From positions 133,602-197,601 of the forward strand of contig NMRB01000544.1 of the NCBI GenBank assembly GCA_002633025.1: a stretch of DNA of 64,000 nt, written 5' to 3'. Below are positions 53,176-63,889 of this stretch, piece after piece. The translations under genes were made by a program, and so were the position numbers. Each line of letters begins with the position of its first letter. The first letter of the stretch is position 1. The DNA comes from Notospermus geniculatus. Taxonomy: Eukaryota; Nemertea; Pilidiophora; Heteronemertea; Lineidae. The notes beneath the pieces were generated by a model. It searched no databases and was not told the origin of the DNA. It worked only from the letters and a program-made list of their open reading frames with translations.

Positions 53176-54299
53176 CTTACGAAAAATTCCGATGTGTTAT
53201 TTCTTTTTTTTACATGTGGAAATTATTTCACATATGTGAAAATAAGGCCATGTGTGAAATTTGCCGCTTTTCCCATGTGTGAAAAATTCCCATGTGGAAA
53301 ATTCCCATTTTTGTTGAAATCCCACATGTGAATCCTACATGTAAATCCTATATTGGTCATAATCTTAGTTCACAGTTTTTTGGTATTTTCTTCATCACCT
53401 GACTTGTGTCAGATGTAGAAGAAGGCCACCATTAGGTGCAGCCTTATATTATAAACAGCTTTAATCTTAGCCAATAGGCCTAGAAGGTTAACAGTTCTAG
53501 ATGGTTGGGTGATATCAATGAATAGAAAAGTATCTTTTTGTTGGTACAGACAAAACCAATGTTATAAAACTATTGCCTTGACAATCCTTAAACATGAACA
53601 TTCACAACTTCAATTTTTTGTCTCATATTTCAAATGGTAGTTAAGTAATTTTCTTATGCATTTGTTTTCATAAAAAATGGCATTGTTTATTAAATATTTG
53701 CAAATTATAACATAATTGCCATCCCCCCCCCCNNNNNNNNNNNNNNNNTTGTTCGCCGGTAAAATCTTCATGTTTGACCTTGTAAATAAAACAAACTCGT
53801 CTACCTGCTTACCTGTCTATATGTACAGATTAACCAACACACTTACATGTATAAGGAAAGTTTGTCATATATTGCTTGTTATTTTCATTTTCAAAAGTAA
53901 CTCCATAATCACATGTGTGATTTTCTTGAGAAAACAGAAGTATTATGTGTGAAAAAAATCACACATGGTAGTTTTGAAATTCCCATGTGGGAAAATGTAA
54001 TTTTAAAATTCCCATGTGTGAAAATAAAAATAACATATGTAAAAAAATCACATGTGGTAATTTCATAAGTAAAAAAGAAATTCCCACATGTGAAAAAAAA
54101 TTCCCATGTGTGAAATAATGCCATGGAAATTTCACATGTGGTAAATGAAAATTAACATATGGGAATCTGAAAATCACATGTGGGAAAATAAAATTCACAT
54201 AATGCAAATGTTTTTACATATGTGAAGAGCCGTTTCACATATGGGAATAGTCATTTCACATCTGTGAAAACAAAATCACACATGGGACTTTTTCGTAAG
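53176..54299. mobile_element. CACATGTG-rich foldback element (1.1 kb)
   Basis: CTTACGAAAAA and its inverse bound the insertion, which splits the last Myb exon. At least 20 copies of TTCCCATGTGTGAAA-like words in both orientations fill the two flanks (53200-53335 and 53905-54290), around a unique AT-rich core holding an N gap. No transposase. Confidence 0.8.
53733..53748. other. N gap beside poly-C
   Basis: Sixteen Ns following ten Cs, inside the CACATGTG element. Confidence 0.9.
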
Positions 54300-54532
54300 G
54301 CATACTGTGGCTCTGGCCGAATCGGTGGAGGATGGGTGACAGTGCTAGACGGCTCTCTTCGATTTTGCATGAATGGCTGAGGCATCGGTGCTGGAAACCG
54401 CATAGCATTGAACATACCAGGCATACCTGCATTACTGGGATGTCCCCCTGAAATGGAAAATGGTGACGAATAGAAGACACTCCAACTCACATTCAAACTA
54501 GTTTGCTCCACCCCCTTGATTCCAGCACGGCG

Positions 54533-54911
54533 AAGCCGCGTTCACATCTAGACCGATCTGAGACCGAATTCCCCAGTTCGCATTCGGGAATGCGCATTGG
54601 CTAGGCCGGTCTAGCTTGAGGCCCGTTCACACTACAAAGTTTTTAATGCGATCTCAGGCCGGTCTAGCGAGTCCGCTTCTTGTAGCGATCTCAGGCCGAT
54701 TCAGCTGCCCTTAGACCGGTCTAGACATGTGTCTGAACAGTGACACTACGTGCCAAACTGTAAACCGAATCGGCCTGAGATCGGTACAAGAAGCGGACTC
54801 GCTAGACCGGCCTCAGATCGCATTAAAAACTTTGTAGTATGAACGGTTAATGCGCACTAACCGTTTAGGCCGGTCTCAGATCGCTATAAAGTGCTAATGT
54901 GAACGCGCCTT
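54533..54911. mobile_element. MITE with GCGTTCACAT ends, in a Myb intron
   Basis: AAGCCGCGTTCACAT and the inverse of AAGGCGCGTTCACAT bound the element; AGACCGATCTGAGACCG words lie next to both ends. Another MITE is inside. Confidence 0.7.
54623..54846. mobile_element. Inner hairpin MITE with ~85-bp arms
   Basis: CCGTTCACACTACAAAG and the inverse ending CTTTGTAGTATGAACGG; almost perfect arms continue through AATGCGATCTCAGGCCGGTC and CGAGTCCGCTTCTTGTA. The whole can fold back on itself. Confidence 0.8.
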
Positions 54912-56211
54912 TGAGTTGATTTTACTTTCCACCTTGACGATGCTTTCCACGTAGCGCTAGGGTCACAGGAGACGGGAGGGGCTGCTGGTCGGCCGAAGGC
55001 GCTTGGAAGCAAGGGAATTGAGAGAATTTGAATGGGGTCCAGCTAACTACCGATTTCTAATTTACCTGGAATCTGCATGTTAATTGCACCAAACATCATA
55101 GAGAACATCTGCATTTGTTGTTGGAATTCTTTTTCCTGCCTAAGTTCCAGTTCCTTTTTCTCTGCCTCAGCTTTGTCCTGTTCGATCTTCATCAACTTCT
55201 CAAGAAACGAATCCTGTTGTTTCATGAAGTCCTTGATGACATCGACCATCTTCCCATCATCTTGGGGTGCCTTCCTCTTCCTTGATTTCTTCTTGGCACC
55301 TGTAATGAAACCAGATTATTTGAGCTCCTCAAGAACCTAAAAAAAGAGCCTGTACCTAATTGTTGCAAGAACGCAAAGACTTGAGATTTGAAAGATGCAA
55401 GGTCCCGGGTAGGCCTACAGCTTAAACCAGTGGTTAAAAAGACTGATTAAATCGTTGGGTGCCTGTCGGTAGGGGTCCTTAACACCATGGGCTTAAAACT
55501 AAAAGCAGGCCCAGATTGGGGGGGGGGGCAGAACTTGGGGCCGTACGCCCCCCCCCCCCATGAAAGATCAATGATTTTTTACCGTGATCCTTAGAAAAAG
55601 TACAGTTTCAGTCTCCAGATGCCAGGAAAATGCACCTGAGGCATATCAGTTTTCAATTTTCTCTCTAGGGGAAGCCCCCAGGCCATCTCTTTGGCTTTGC
55701 ACCTTCGGCGCTTCGTAGATAAAGAGGGACCACACCCCCCTTCTCGGATTCCTGGATCCTGGCCTGAAAAGCAGCAGCATAAAATGGCCAGCTGCCACGC
55801 AGTATTTTCCATTAACTCACCATTTGATGCATCTGACGACGACTGGGACTGGTTTGATATCATGGTGTACATGCTCGGGTCAATTCCCGAGACTGGAACA
55901 AGTAGTGAGAAAGCAGTGCAAAATCAGCTGCAAGGACTTCAACAGAATACAAGGAGCAAAAGGTCTGGCCTTGGTGAACGGCAGGTCAGGTAGACCTGGT
56001 GAAGTGCAGCTTGGCCCCCTACCCCCTGACTGGCAAATTATTCATTGCCGCATTAAACACAAACATACACCCTTGTGTGTGTGACTCGCTGCCGTAAATT
56101 GAAATTGCATGGATGGGTGAGAATAACACCCCGCCCCCCTCCAAGGTTTGGTCATAACTTAAGAGACCAGAAGAGTTCCCTTCATCATGTTCATATCTGG
56201 CAATTCCTTAC
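54912..56211. other. Introns and insertion debris in the Myb gene
   Basis: Apart from exons 55066-55299 and 55821-55892, this holds C and G homopolymers (55519-55527, 55549-55559) and unassigned sequence. A frame near 55700-55780 (FSGQDPGIREGG) is a phrase often met in invertebrate repeat-derived ORFs; not a gene. Confidence 0.5.
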
Positions 56212-56344
56212 CGCCAGCAACTGGTGTGCCGCTTGTGTTGCCGAGTCCGGAAGAAGTAGATGGAGTTACAGACCCTGGTCTTGATGGTTGGACATCATTT
56301 ACAGAAGCTGAAATCGGGATCCTTAATTATTAGTTTACGTGAAG

Positions 56345-56770
56345 AGGCCAATGAAAATTGATTATTAGTTTCTCGTCAGTGCCAGCATCTGATTTAGGCC
56401 CCTCATCAAAAAATTTCATTATTTACAAAAATTTCATTATTTCCAACAAATCTGCATTTATGGTTTTAATCCAAAACATTATTGTTAGGCCTATCAATTT
56501 TAATCATAGCTACCGGTACACAAACTGGCATGGACAGGATCGAAGTTATAAAAGCTTCCAATTATCATCATCTTTTCATGAGAATTGATAAATAGTAGGC
56601 CTACCATTCAAAAGGGCATACATGTAGGTAGTTGGTACCTGTACTGCTATGGTGAATCTGAAAAGGGCCGTCTTTTGCATGAAAAATAATGAATAATGAA
56701 TAATGAAAAAAAACTCATCAAATTCTGAAAAACTGTTGACGAGAAACTAATAATCAATTTTCATTGGCCT
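56345..56770. mobile_element. TIR element with ~34-bp perfect ends
   Basis: AGGCCAATGAAAATTGATTA continues to TTAGTTTCTCGTCA at both ends. AAG flanks both sides (56342-56344, 56771-56773). 426 bp, no ORF of note; lies in the first Myb intron. Confidence 0.85.
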
Positions 56771-56774
56771 AAGG

Positions 56775-57012
56775 GGACCGTAATGGGAGAGGACTGTGCT
56801 TGGATGTGACACTGAGCTGCTGCTGAAGGAGGGGTAATGCTTGGATATGACAGGGATAGGACAGTGCTTGGGTATGGCAGGGAGAAGGGACAGTACTTGG
56901 ATGTGACAACAGGGGAGTTAATTGCAGTTGATGTCTCTGAAATTGCAACCGCTGAACCAGACGCATCGATCAGTCGGTTTTCTTGAGCCCATTTCTGGAC
57001 TGATTGGGGCAT
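56775..57012 (-). other. Possible alternative Myb exon or repeat
   Basis: The minus frame is open for 83 codons, Ser/Pro-rich, with CACATCCAAGCACTGTCC-like repeats about 30-40 bp apart. It follows GCAATTTCAG, an acceptor in the right phase, but has no usable donor. The simpler reading is that it is intronic. Confidence 0.3.
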
Positions 57013-57982
57013 AGGGGCCTATTTATAGGAAAATGTTACTTAGGCCAGATTTCTTTTTTGGGAAATGCACTGGATGTAGGCCTAGGACCTGAATGTGTGT
57101 CAGGCGATGCGAAAATAATGTGCATGGGCCTAGTAGCCAAAATCGATAGGCCTACTCTGTTACCTACCTCCACTGGCTCCAGTACTGGAGGCATTGGATA
57201 CATTCAGGAATGAGGCGTTACCCTCGAGGGGGTCTTGATATTCATCCCCCTCGTCCTCTGCCTCGGGTTCAGCCTGCTCGTCTTCATCGGCGTTGGCGTT
57301 GTTGCGTGCAGCAACGTCAACTATGTTGACGGGGTTAGCTATGGGCCTAACACTCAGAATTTCATGTAGTATCTCCATAACTGGAGTTCTTGGCCGTCCA
57401 CCATGACCTGATCGAGCCCTGGCGTTTTTATCCGCCAGATACTCGTGCTTCAGGTTTTGAGCTTGGATCTGCACTGCCTCCCTGTGCGGTCGTATCCCCT
57501 TGCTCGGAGAAGGCCAGCGATCCTGTTGTAGATCGGCATGTTTCTGTGGATCCCAGCAAGCTGGGCCTCCACGTCCTCATCTCTCCATATTTCGACCAGA
57601 GCTAAAGTCTCCTGCGGACTTCAAACAGCCATTAGGGGGCCTATTTATTTGAAAATCGGAAAAGGAAGAGGAAAGAACTTCACACTTTGCTCAGAACCCA
57701 ACCCACCACGTGTTGACATGCGGTAGCACGGGAAGTACTCACGGCGCGTGCGCAATGGAAACCGACTTTGAATAAATCGATTTGGGCACTCACACGTACA
57801 TTTGGAATGCGATTCCGCGAAGGCGCTTTAGCCGAATCGACTCGAAAAACACATCGGGATGTGTTTTGGATATGACGATTTGAAACCGTTTTGTGTGTGA
57901 ATAGCTAAATCGTTTTAGCTCTGCCAAATCGATTTGGACCCTGTCTAAATCGCTTTAGAAAGCCAGTGTGAACGCAGCTTAG

Positions 57983-58446
57983 GTTTCTAGATCCATTTGT
58001 CCAGTTTCTAAACGCCTATCTGCACTATCAAACAAATGTTTGCAAACATAAGCGAACTCGGTGTTTGGCTTTGTTTGGCAAGAAAAGTTTGGATAAGTTA
58101 GTGCATGCACCTTCTTGAAAACATTTTTTGCTGGTGTTTGGCAAACCAACCAAACATTATTTCTCTCAGGATCATGTGATCATCTTGTCGGACAAATAGC
58201 AGTCCCCAGAATGAGAAGAAGGAATGAACCTTAAATTCTCGAAGGAGGCAGTGATAAGCCCCATTCTTGCTCCTCTTTAGAAACTTGAATCTGGCCAACA
58301 ACTGTGGCTTTTTGCAGTATATTGCTGCTGAACAACTAATACATCATTTATTTCTGCGTTTCAACACTGCTTTTGTCTAACCCAGGGAAATAACACCCAT
58401 TTTCCCTAAAGTTTTTGCCAATATTTTGCAAACAAAGCCAAACATG
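57983..58446. repeat. TIR-like element split by the LTR retrotransposon, left part
   Basis: TTTGCAAACAT with flanking TGCACTATCAAACAA resembles, in inverse, GATGTTTGCAAACA near 63110-63130 and CCAGTGTAGACTAGG beyond it. The LTR element appears to have landed in a ~600-bp repeat rich in GTTTGGC/GTTTGC words. Confidence 0.5.
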
Positions 58447-58451
58447 TTTCA

Positions 58452-58636
58452 TGTCATGTGTATCACTCTCATGACGTCACATCATGATGTCACTCGGGAT
58501 GTCCGTCAGGACGGCGTCCGTCATGACCGTAGTCTGACGTGACGTATGTAACTTCGTTATATTGTTGATTTGAATAAAGTCAGTTGCCACTTGGAACTCA
58601 TTGAGTCAAGTCCTTCTTTGGTTACTCTTCATGACA
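58452..58636 (+). repeat. 5' LTR (185 bp)
   Basis: Begins TGTCATGTGTATC and ends CTCTTCATGACA. Contains TGACGTCA-like words, a possible promoter region and AATAAA at 58573-58578. Differs from the 3' LTR at four positions by eye. Confidence 0.95.
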
Positions 58637-58650
58637 TGGTGTCAGAAGTA
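58637..58650 (+). promoter_or_regulatory. Primer-binding site (tRNA-Leu-like)
   Basis: TGGTGTCAGAAGT begins directly after the LTR. It matches the complement of the tRNA-Leu 3' end (TGGTGTCAGGAGT) with one mismatch. Confidence 0.7.
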
Positions 58651-58663
58651 AACTAACCCTAAG

Positions 58664-59890
58664 ATGGAGCAGTTCAAACCCCCGGGTGAGCTGGTACTCA
58701 CCGGCAATGTGCAAGAAAACTTCCGAAGATGGAAGGAACGTATGGAACTTTATTTGAAAGCTGCCGGGTTTGACGCAAAACCAGAAGATGTGCAGTGTGC
58801 GGTGATTTTGCACACGGTCGGAGAAGCCGCACTTGAGGTTTACGATACGTTCACTTTCAATGATGATGAGAAATGAAAGGTAAAGCCTCTGCTAGACAAA
58901 CTCGAAAGGTATTGTAACCCAAGAAAGAACACTGTGTTTGAGCGCCATCAGTTTTGGCAATGTGAGCAAGCAGAAGACGAAAAAGTTGATCAATTTGTCA
59001 CTGAACTGAAAAGGCGAGCAAAAAACTGTGAGTTCGGCAACCCCGAACAAGTTGAAACGATGATTCGGGATAGAGTAGTATTGGGTTGCAAAGACCCTAC
59101 CGTCAAGGAGAGACTTTTGAGAGAGTCATCCGATCTGACGCTGGAAAAGGCCATCAACATTTGTCGTGCTGCGGAGACAAGCAAAGAGCAAATGAAAGCT
59201 GTATCATCGTCAAGCGCATCCGTTAACGCTGTGAGTCGTCGCGACCACAAGTCTTCGAAGTCATATGGCCAGAAAAGACAAGCAAGGTCAGTCCACAAGA
59301 ATAATGCAGAGGAAAGAGTCAGTCGTTCCCGTACCCGACATGAACAAGCGAATTCGTGCTCTAAATGTGGATTGTTCCATCAAGGACGATCTTGTCCCGC
59401 TGAAGGAAAGACGTGCAACAAATGTGGTAAACGAAACCACTTTGCGGTAAAGTGTTACTCCAACCGCCGTCGTGTACATGCTGTTTCCCCGTCGTTGTCG
59501 GCGACATCAGAAAATTCGATTCGTGATGAAGATTCTGCTGACGAATTAGAATTCAATGAATTACGCATCGGAATGCTGTCGATTCACGCTGCGCAAAAGA
59601 AGTCAAAGTCTCAAAGATCTCCGGCTACGTCTTGGTACGCAAATCTACGTCTGAATGGTCAACGTAATGTAAGTTTCAAACTCGATTCTGGGGCTGAGGT
59701 CAACCTGATTTCTCTCAGAGAATACAAACGTCTTACCAAACCTGGTACTCTGGTGAAGACATCTGTCGTTCTCAATGCGTACGGAGGTGCCAAGATATAT
59801 CCTCTTGGCAAGATCATGCTGTCATGCGGCTCAAAGCACAAAACTGAATTTCTCGAGTTCTTCGTCGTTGACCTGCAATTCTTGGTCTGT
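58664..59890 (+). pseudogene. Gag-protease of the Mag-like element
   Basis: The ATG at 58664 starts a capsid-like region (FRRWKERMELYLKAAGF). An in-frame TGA at 58874-58876 interrupts it and the frame then stays open. A basic region leads to CSKCGLFHQGRSC and CNKCGKRNHFAVKC, two knuckles of which the first is shortened. The retropepsin motif FKLDSGAEVNLISL follows. The frame is lost near 59886 by an apparent 1-nt deletion. Confidence 0.9.
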
Positions 59891-61330
59891 CAGCATGTGA
59901 GAAGCTGAATCTGATTCGCAGAGTGGATGTCGTTGAAACACAGCCGGCAGGGTTTCTCACCAAAGAGCAGATGACCAAGGAATACGCTGACGTTTTCCAC
60001 GGACTTGGAAAATTTGAGGGACAGTATCAATTGAAGTTAATCCAGATGCGACACCAGTTGTTCATGCGCCACGGAAGGTGCCATTGAGCCTGCACAAGCC
60101 ACTGAAAGAGACGCTTGACAGACTAGAGACTAGTGGTGTAGTGGCCAAGGTAGATTATCCAACAGATTGGGTAAATAGTCTTGTTGTAGTAGAAAAGCGC
60201 AATGGCACATTGCGGCTCTGTTCAGATCCAAAGGAGCTCAACAAGGTAGTGAAACGAGCTCACCATAAGATACCCACTGCGGATGATATTGCCCACCAGT
60301 TGAAAGGCATGAAAGTGTTTTCAATTGTAGATATGAAAGATGGTTACTGGCATATGGAGTTAGATGAAGAAAGTTCCAGGTTGTGTACATTCAACACGCC
60401 TTTTGGTAGAGACCGGTTCTGTAGAATGCCATTTGGTATTTGTTGCGCAAGTTAGTACATGTATTTCCAAAAACGCAATGAGAAAATTTTTGGAGATATC
60501 TCAGGTGTCCATGTGATCCATGATGATATTATTATAGCAGCTAGAAACAATGCTGAGCACGATGAGGTGTTGAAAAAGGTATTAGAAAGAGCACGTGAAG
60601 CAAATGTTAAGCTTAACAAAGACAAAATTCAACTGAGAGTGAATGAAGTAAAGTACCTGGGAAATATTGTTTCAGAACAAGGGTTGAGACCAGATGAAGA
60701 TAAGATTCGTGCAATTACTGAATATCCTAGGCCCAGTGACAAGAAAGAGTTGTTATGCTTACTTGGCATGGTAAACTTCCTTGGAAAATTCATTCCAAAT
60801 TTGTCAGAGATCACAGCGCCCTTGAGGCAGCTTCTCAAAAAAGATATTGAGTGGTTTTGGGGTACAGAACATGACAAGGCACTTGAGACGATTAGAGTTG
60901 TGTTGAGCCGAAGACCAGTACTGAGCTATTTTGATGTTGAGAAACCAGTTTTGATTCAGTGCGATGCGTCAAAATCTGGTCTGGGTTGTTGTCTCTTCCA
61001 GGATTCTCATCCCATAGCTTATGCTTCCAGGTCACTTTGTAATGCCGAGGTCAATTATGCACAGATAGAGAAAGAGCTTTTTAGCCATAGTGTTCTCCTG
61101 TACCAAGTTTCATCAGTACACATACGGCAGAAAAGTAACTGTACACAGTGATCATAAGCCACTTGAATCTATTTGTAAGAAGCCACTGAGCAAAGTCACA
61201 CCTAGGTTGCAGAGGATGATGTTGCAGTTGCAAAAATATGATATTGATGTCAAGTACGTTCCAGGTAAACAAATGTATGTAGCTGATGCTCTTTCAAGAG
61301 CATACCTTCAGGACAAGCATGCTGGTTGTG
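59887..61330 (+). pseudogene. Reverse transcriptase and RNase H of the Mag-like element
   Basis: RT blocks are readable in order: YPTDWVNSLVVVEKRNGTLR, FSIVDMKDGYWHMELDE, the catalytic pair in IHDDIIIA, and KYLGNIVSEQGLRPDEDKI. RNase H follows with QCDASKSGLGCCLF, NYAQIEKEL and VHSDHKPLE, then VPGKQMYVADALSRA. Breaks: a 1-nt deletion near 60035, TAG at 60453-60455 and an extra T in the run at 61078-61082. Confidence 0.9.
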
Positions 61331-62755
61331 ATGAAATTAGCTCTGAGATGGATGTCATGGTGCACACTGTAGTAGAAAACTTTCCTGCGAGCACGAAAAG
61401 GCTCAAGGAAATCAGACAAGAAATTGAAAGAGATGTTGATATGCAAAAATTGGTAGAATTCATTAAGAATGGCTGGCCAGATCACAAGAATAATGTTCCG
61501 ATCAACATCCGCAACTTCTGGCCATGTGCAAATGACATGACAATCCATGACGGGTTAGTTCTCAAAAATGAGAAAATTGTCATCCCAAAGAGTTTGCGTC
61601 CTGAAATGTTGGATTTAATCCACGAAAGTCACTTGGGTATAGAAAAATGCAAAGCCAGAGCCAGAGCTGTGTTGTACTGGCCGGATATGGGCACTGAAAT
61701 TGAGAGTACAGTGAAGAAATGTACCACTTGCAACAGGTTCAGGAGAAAGAATCAGAAAGAACCATTGAAACCTCACCCAGTCCCTGACAGGTGCTGGCAA
61801 AAACTAGCCACTGATATCTTTGAAATTGGTTCAAAGAATTACTTAGTTGTGTCTGACTATAGCCGTACTTACACTACAAAGAGAAGTCTAGGTTTTTTCA
61901 GGTCCGCACTCATTTGAAGCCCGGGTTTCTCCACCAGAGCACTTACACTACAAATACGAAACCCAGCAATCACAGGTGAATTGGAGGTCACATCACTGGT
62001 CTCTCAATGTAAGAACACATGTAATTGCACTCACACCTGAAGTAGAAGCCCGGGCCAAGTGCGGACTTCATCTAGACCCACTCATGATATCTGGGTTTAG
62101 GAAGTCCGCACTTTGTAGACCTGGGCTTCATTAAGCCCACCTATTTTGTAGTGTAAGCAGGAGAAGTCCGGACTTCGTTTGTAGTGTAAGTACGGCTTAT
62201 TTCTCGAAGTATCCAGAAGTAGAGACTATCCGGAACAAAACTGCAGAGTGTGTCATCACACATCTCAAGTCCATCTTTGCAAGGCATGGAATTCCTGAAA
62301 CTGTTGTCAGTGACAATGTTCCATTTCAGTCAGAGAAGATGCACAAGTTTGCATCCGACTGGAATTTTGAAATAGTCACATCACAATGACATTGAAAGAC
62401 AGGAAACGCAGAAGCGATTTTATGATCGACGTGGTGTCAAAGAACTTCCTCCTCTTCAAAACAATGATGTTGTCCGGGTACAAAAAGACAAGACGTGGGA
62501 ACAAGCAGTTGTGACGGAGAGACATTCATCTCCACGTTCATATGTTGTGAAAACACCAAATGGTCAGTCTTACAGGCGAAATCGCCGTCATTTGATAAAG
62601 GTAGATGAGGTCCCAGAGAGAGGCGAAATTGAGGAAGTCACAGATGAAACTAGTGAAGTGGGCAGACCGAATGATGATGAGAGGCATCCACCAATTAGAA
62701 GGAGTGGTAGAGTAACTAAACCTCCTCGTCGTTTCGAGGACTACGTAATGTACTG
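61331..62755 (+). pseudogene. Integrase of the Mag-like element (deleted, interrupted)
   Basis: The HHCC zinc domain (HESHLGIEKCK...KKCTTC) and first catalytic Asp (LATDIFEIG) are present. A 337-bp MITE interrupts at 61861. The frame resumes at 62201 with the second Asp in ETVVSDNVPF. Near 62386 it drops straight to the C-terminal module (PLQNNDVVRVQKDKTWEQAV), so the region with the catalytic Glu is deleted. The terminal part is acidic then basic and ends at 62755. Confidence 0.85.
61861..62197. mobile_element. MITE in the integrase (337 bp), 3-bp flanks
   Basis: TAT at 61858-61860 and 62198-62200 encloses AGCCGTACTTACACTACAAA and its inverse. AGTCCGCACT/AAGTCCGGACTT and AGCCCGGG words repeat inside. 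Host frame continues across it when one TAT is discounted. Confidence 0.85.
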
Positions 62756-62878
62756 AAATATGGAAACGGCATATAAATAAATTAATAGGCATAACGAGTT
62801 TGTTGTGGGAACGCTCAGAAATTGTTATTGTAACATTTTGTAAGGTTATATTCATACGTTATTCTTTTAAGAGGGATA

Positions 62879-63063
62879 TGTCATGTGTATCACTCTCATG
62901 ACGTCACATCATGACGTCACTCGGGATGTCCGCCAGGACGGCGTCCGTCATGACCGTAGTCTGACGTGACGTATGTAACTTCGTTATATTGTTGATTTGA
63001 CTAAAGTCAGTTGCCACTTGGAACTCATTGCGTCAAGTCCTTCTTTGGTTACTCTTCATGACA
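62879..63063 (+). repeat. 3' LTR (185 bp)
   Basis: Same length as the 5' LTR. The AATAAA of the 5' copy reads ACTAAA here, which would weaken polyadenylation of this copy's transcripts. Confidence 0.95.
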
Positions 63064-63068
63064 TTTCA

Positions 63069-63308
63069 TGATGTGGACGTGTGCCCCAAACATCAGCAAA
63101 CATTGTGTTTGGTGATGTTTGCAAACAGTTGTTTCCGAATGCTTGCCAGTGTAGACTAGGCTTACAATACTTGCATTCGGCGATTGGACGACAAGCATGA
63201 GGTCAGGAGAGACTATAATTCAAGGAATTTGTCTGCATTGTGAATATGACGTAACAGCCTTGTATTAGCCATGTCAGCTCCATTTTACAACCTGGTCCCT
63301 TTGGATTG
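63069..63308. repeat. Right part of the split TTTGCAAAC repeat, then spacer
   Basis: GATGTTTGCAAACAGTTG pairs with 58040 in inverse. After about 63165 the sequence is unassigned. Confidence 0.45.
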
Positions 63309-63310
63309 TA

Positions 63311-63759
63311 AAGCCTGGCTCAAGTCGAGATTGCGTCTTGAAGTGACTGATCAGATGCTGATTTTGTCGACCTGAGCACGCTTGCGTCTCCGAGCAACTG
63401 CCGGATCCGCTAGTTGCCGTGAGATGCTTCAAGTTGCCCATGTTCTGCTTTTAGGCGACTAGTTGTCTCCAGTTCCCCTCAGATCCGTCGACCTGTGCCT
63501 GCCTGCGACTGATCAGTTGCTTGAACGGGGATAGTTCATTTAAATCACGTGACGTATGCCGGAAAAAGAAAATGGCGGCAGTGGAATGGACCGAGGGCAT
63601 GGAAGACGCGCCGTCGACTTGAGCGTGCTGTCCGAGTTAACTGCCAGTTGCTCCGAGTTCCTCTCAATCGCTGAAATGTCGAACTGCGCGTGGTGGTTTT
63701 TGATGTGCGACGGATCCGTCGAGTTACTTCAAGACGCAATGTCGACCTGAGCCAGGCTT
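63311..63759. mobile_element. TA-flanked TIR element (449 bp)
   Basis: TA at 63309-63310 and 63760-63761 encloses AAGCCTGGCTCAAGTCGA and the inverse of AAGCCTGGCTCAGGTCGA; arms of about 45 bp continue through TTGCGTCTTGAAGT. Many GTCGA/TCCGTCGA words inside. No transposase. Confidence 0.8.
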
Positions 63760-63889
63760 TACGCGTTTCAGGCACACATTTTTTGGCCCACCCAATCAAT
63801 CTGATGAATTTAAGGTAACCAACTAACGACGAACATCTCGTGAACAAGACCAAGAAACACCTAACTGACCATTGTTCCAAAATAATATG

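Larger units (their letters stand above)
53033..57632 (-). pseudogene. Harbinger Myb/SANT-like DNA-binding protein, five exons
   Basis: Minus-strand exons fit together with GT-AG borders, all introns in phase 1: 57632-57169 (SANT-like, LALVEIWRDEDVEAQL, RGYDRTGRQCRSK), 56307-56212 (Ser/Pro linker), 55892-55821 (Ser-rich), 55299-55066 (basic AKKKSRKRKA then a Glu/Gln coiled coil), and 54447-53033 (Pro-rich then Asp/Ser tail, split by an insertion at 53176-54299). The first exon has TGA (57621-57623) where the family has a conserved Trp, and a 1-nt deletion near 57455. In this superfamily the partner protein binds element ends and brings in the transposase. Confidence 0.85.
49822..57979 (+). 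mobile_element. PIF/Harbinger transposon, 8.2 kb, two genes
   Basis: TAG flanks both ends (49819-49821, 57980-57982). Imperfect inverted ends read AGCCACGTTCTCACT and AGCTGCGTTCACACT. Both subterminal regions repeat AATCGATTTGG, AAAACGATTTAG, AATCGCATTCC and ATTCACACACAA in both orientations. Inside are a HARBI1-type transposase (plus) and a Myb/SANT-like protein (minus), convergent as usual in this superfamily. Five later insertions and one gap inflate the length. Exact ends are inferred. Confidence 0.8.
58452..63063 (+). mobile_element. Mag-clade-like Gypsy LTR retrotransposon, complete ends
   Basis: TTTCA flanks both LTRs (58447-58451, 63064-63068). Order is LTR, primer site, gag with two CCHC knuckles, protease, RT, RNase H, integrase, purine tract (AAGAGGGA), LTR. 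The short LTRs and single gag-pol layout fit the Mag lineage, common in invertebrates. Breaks: TGA at 58874-58876, 1-nt shifts near 59886, 60035 and 61080, TAG at 60453-60455, a MITE in the integrase and a deletion near 62386. Confidence 0.9.

Noticed and set aside
55591-55872. 93-codon ORF with FSGQDPGIREGG
   Set aside because: Part overlaps a genuine Myb exon; the rest is a phrase common in repeat-derived ORFs.
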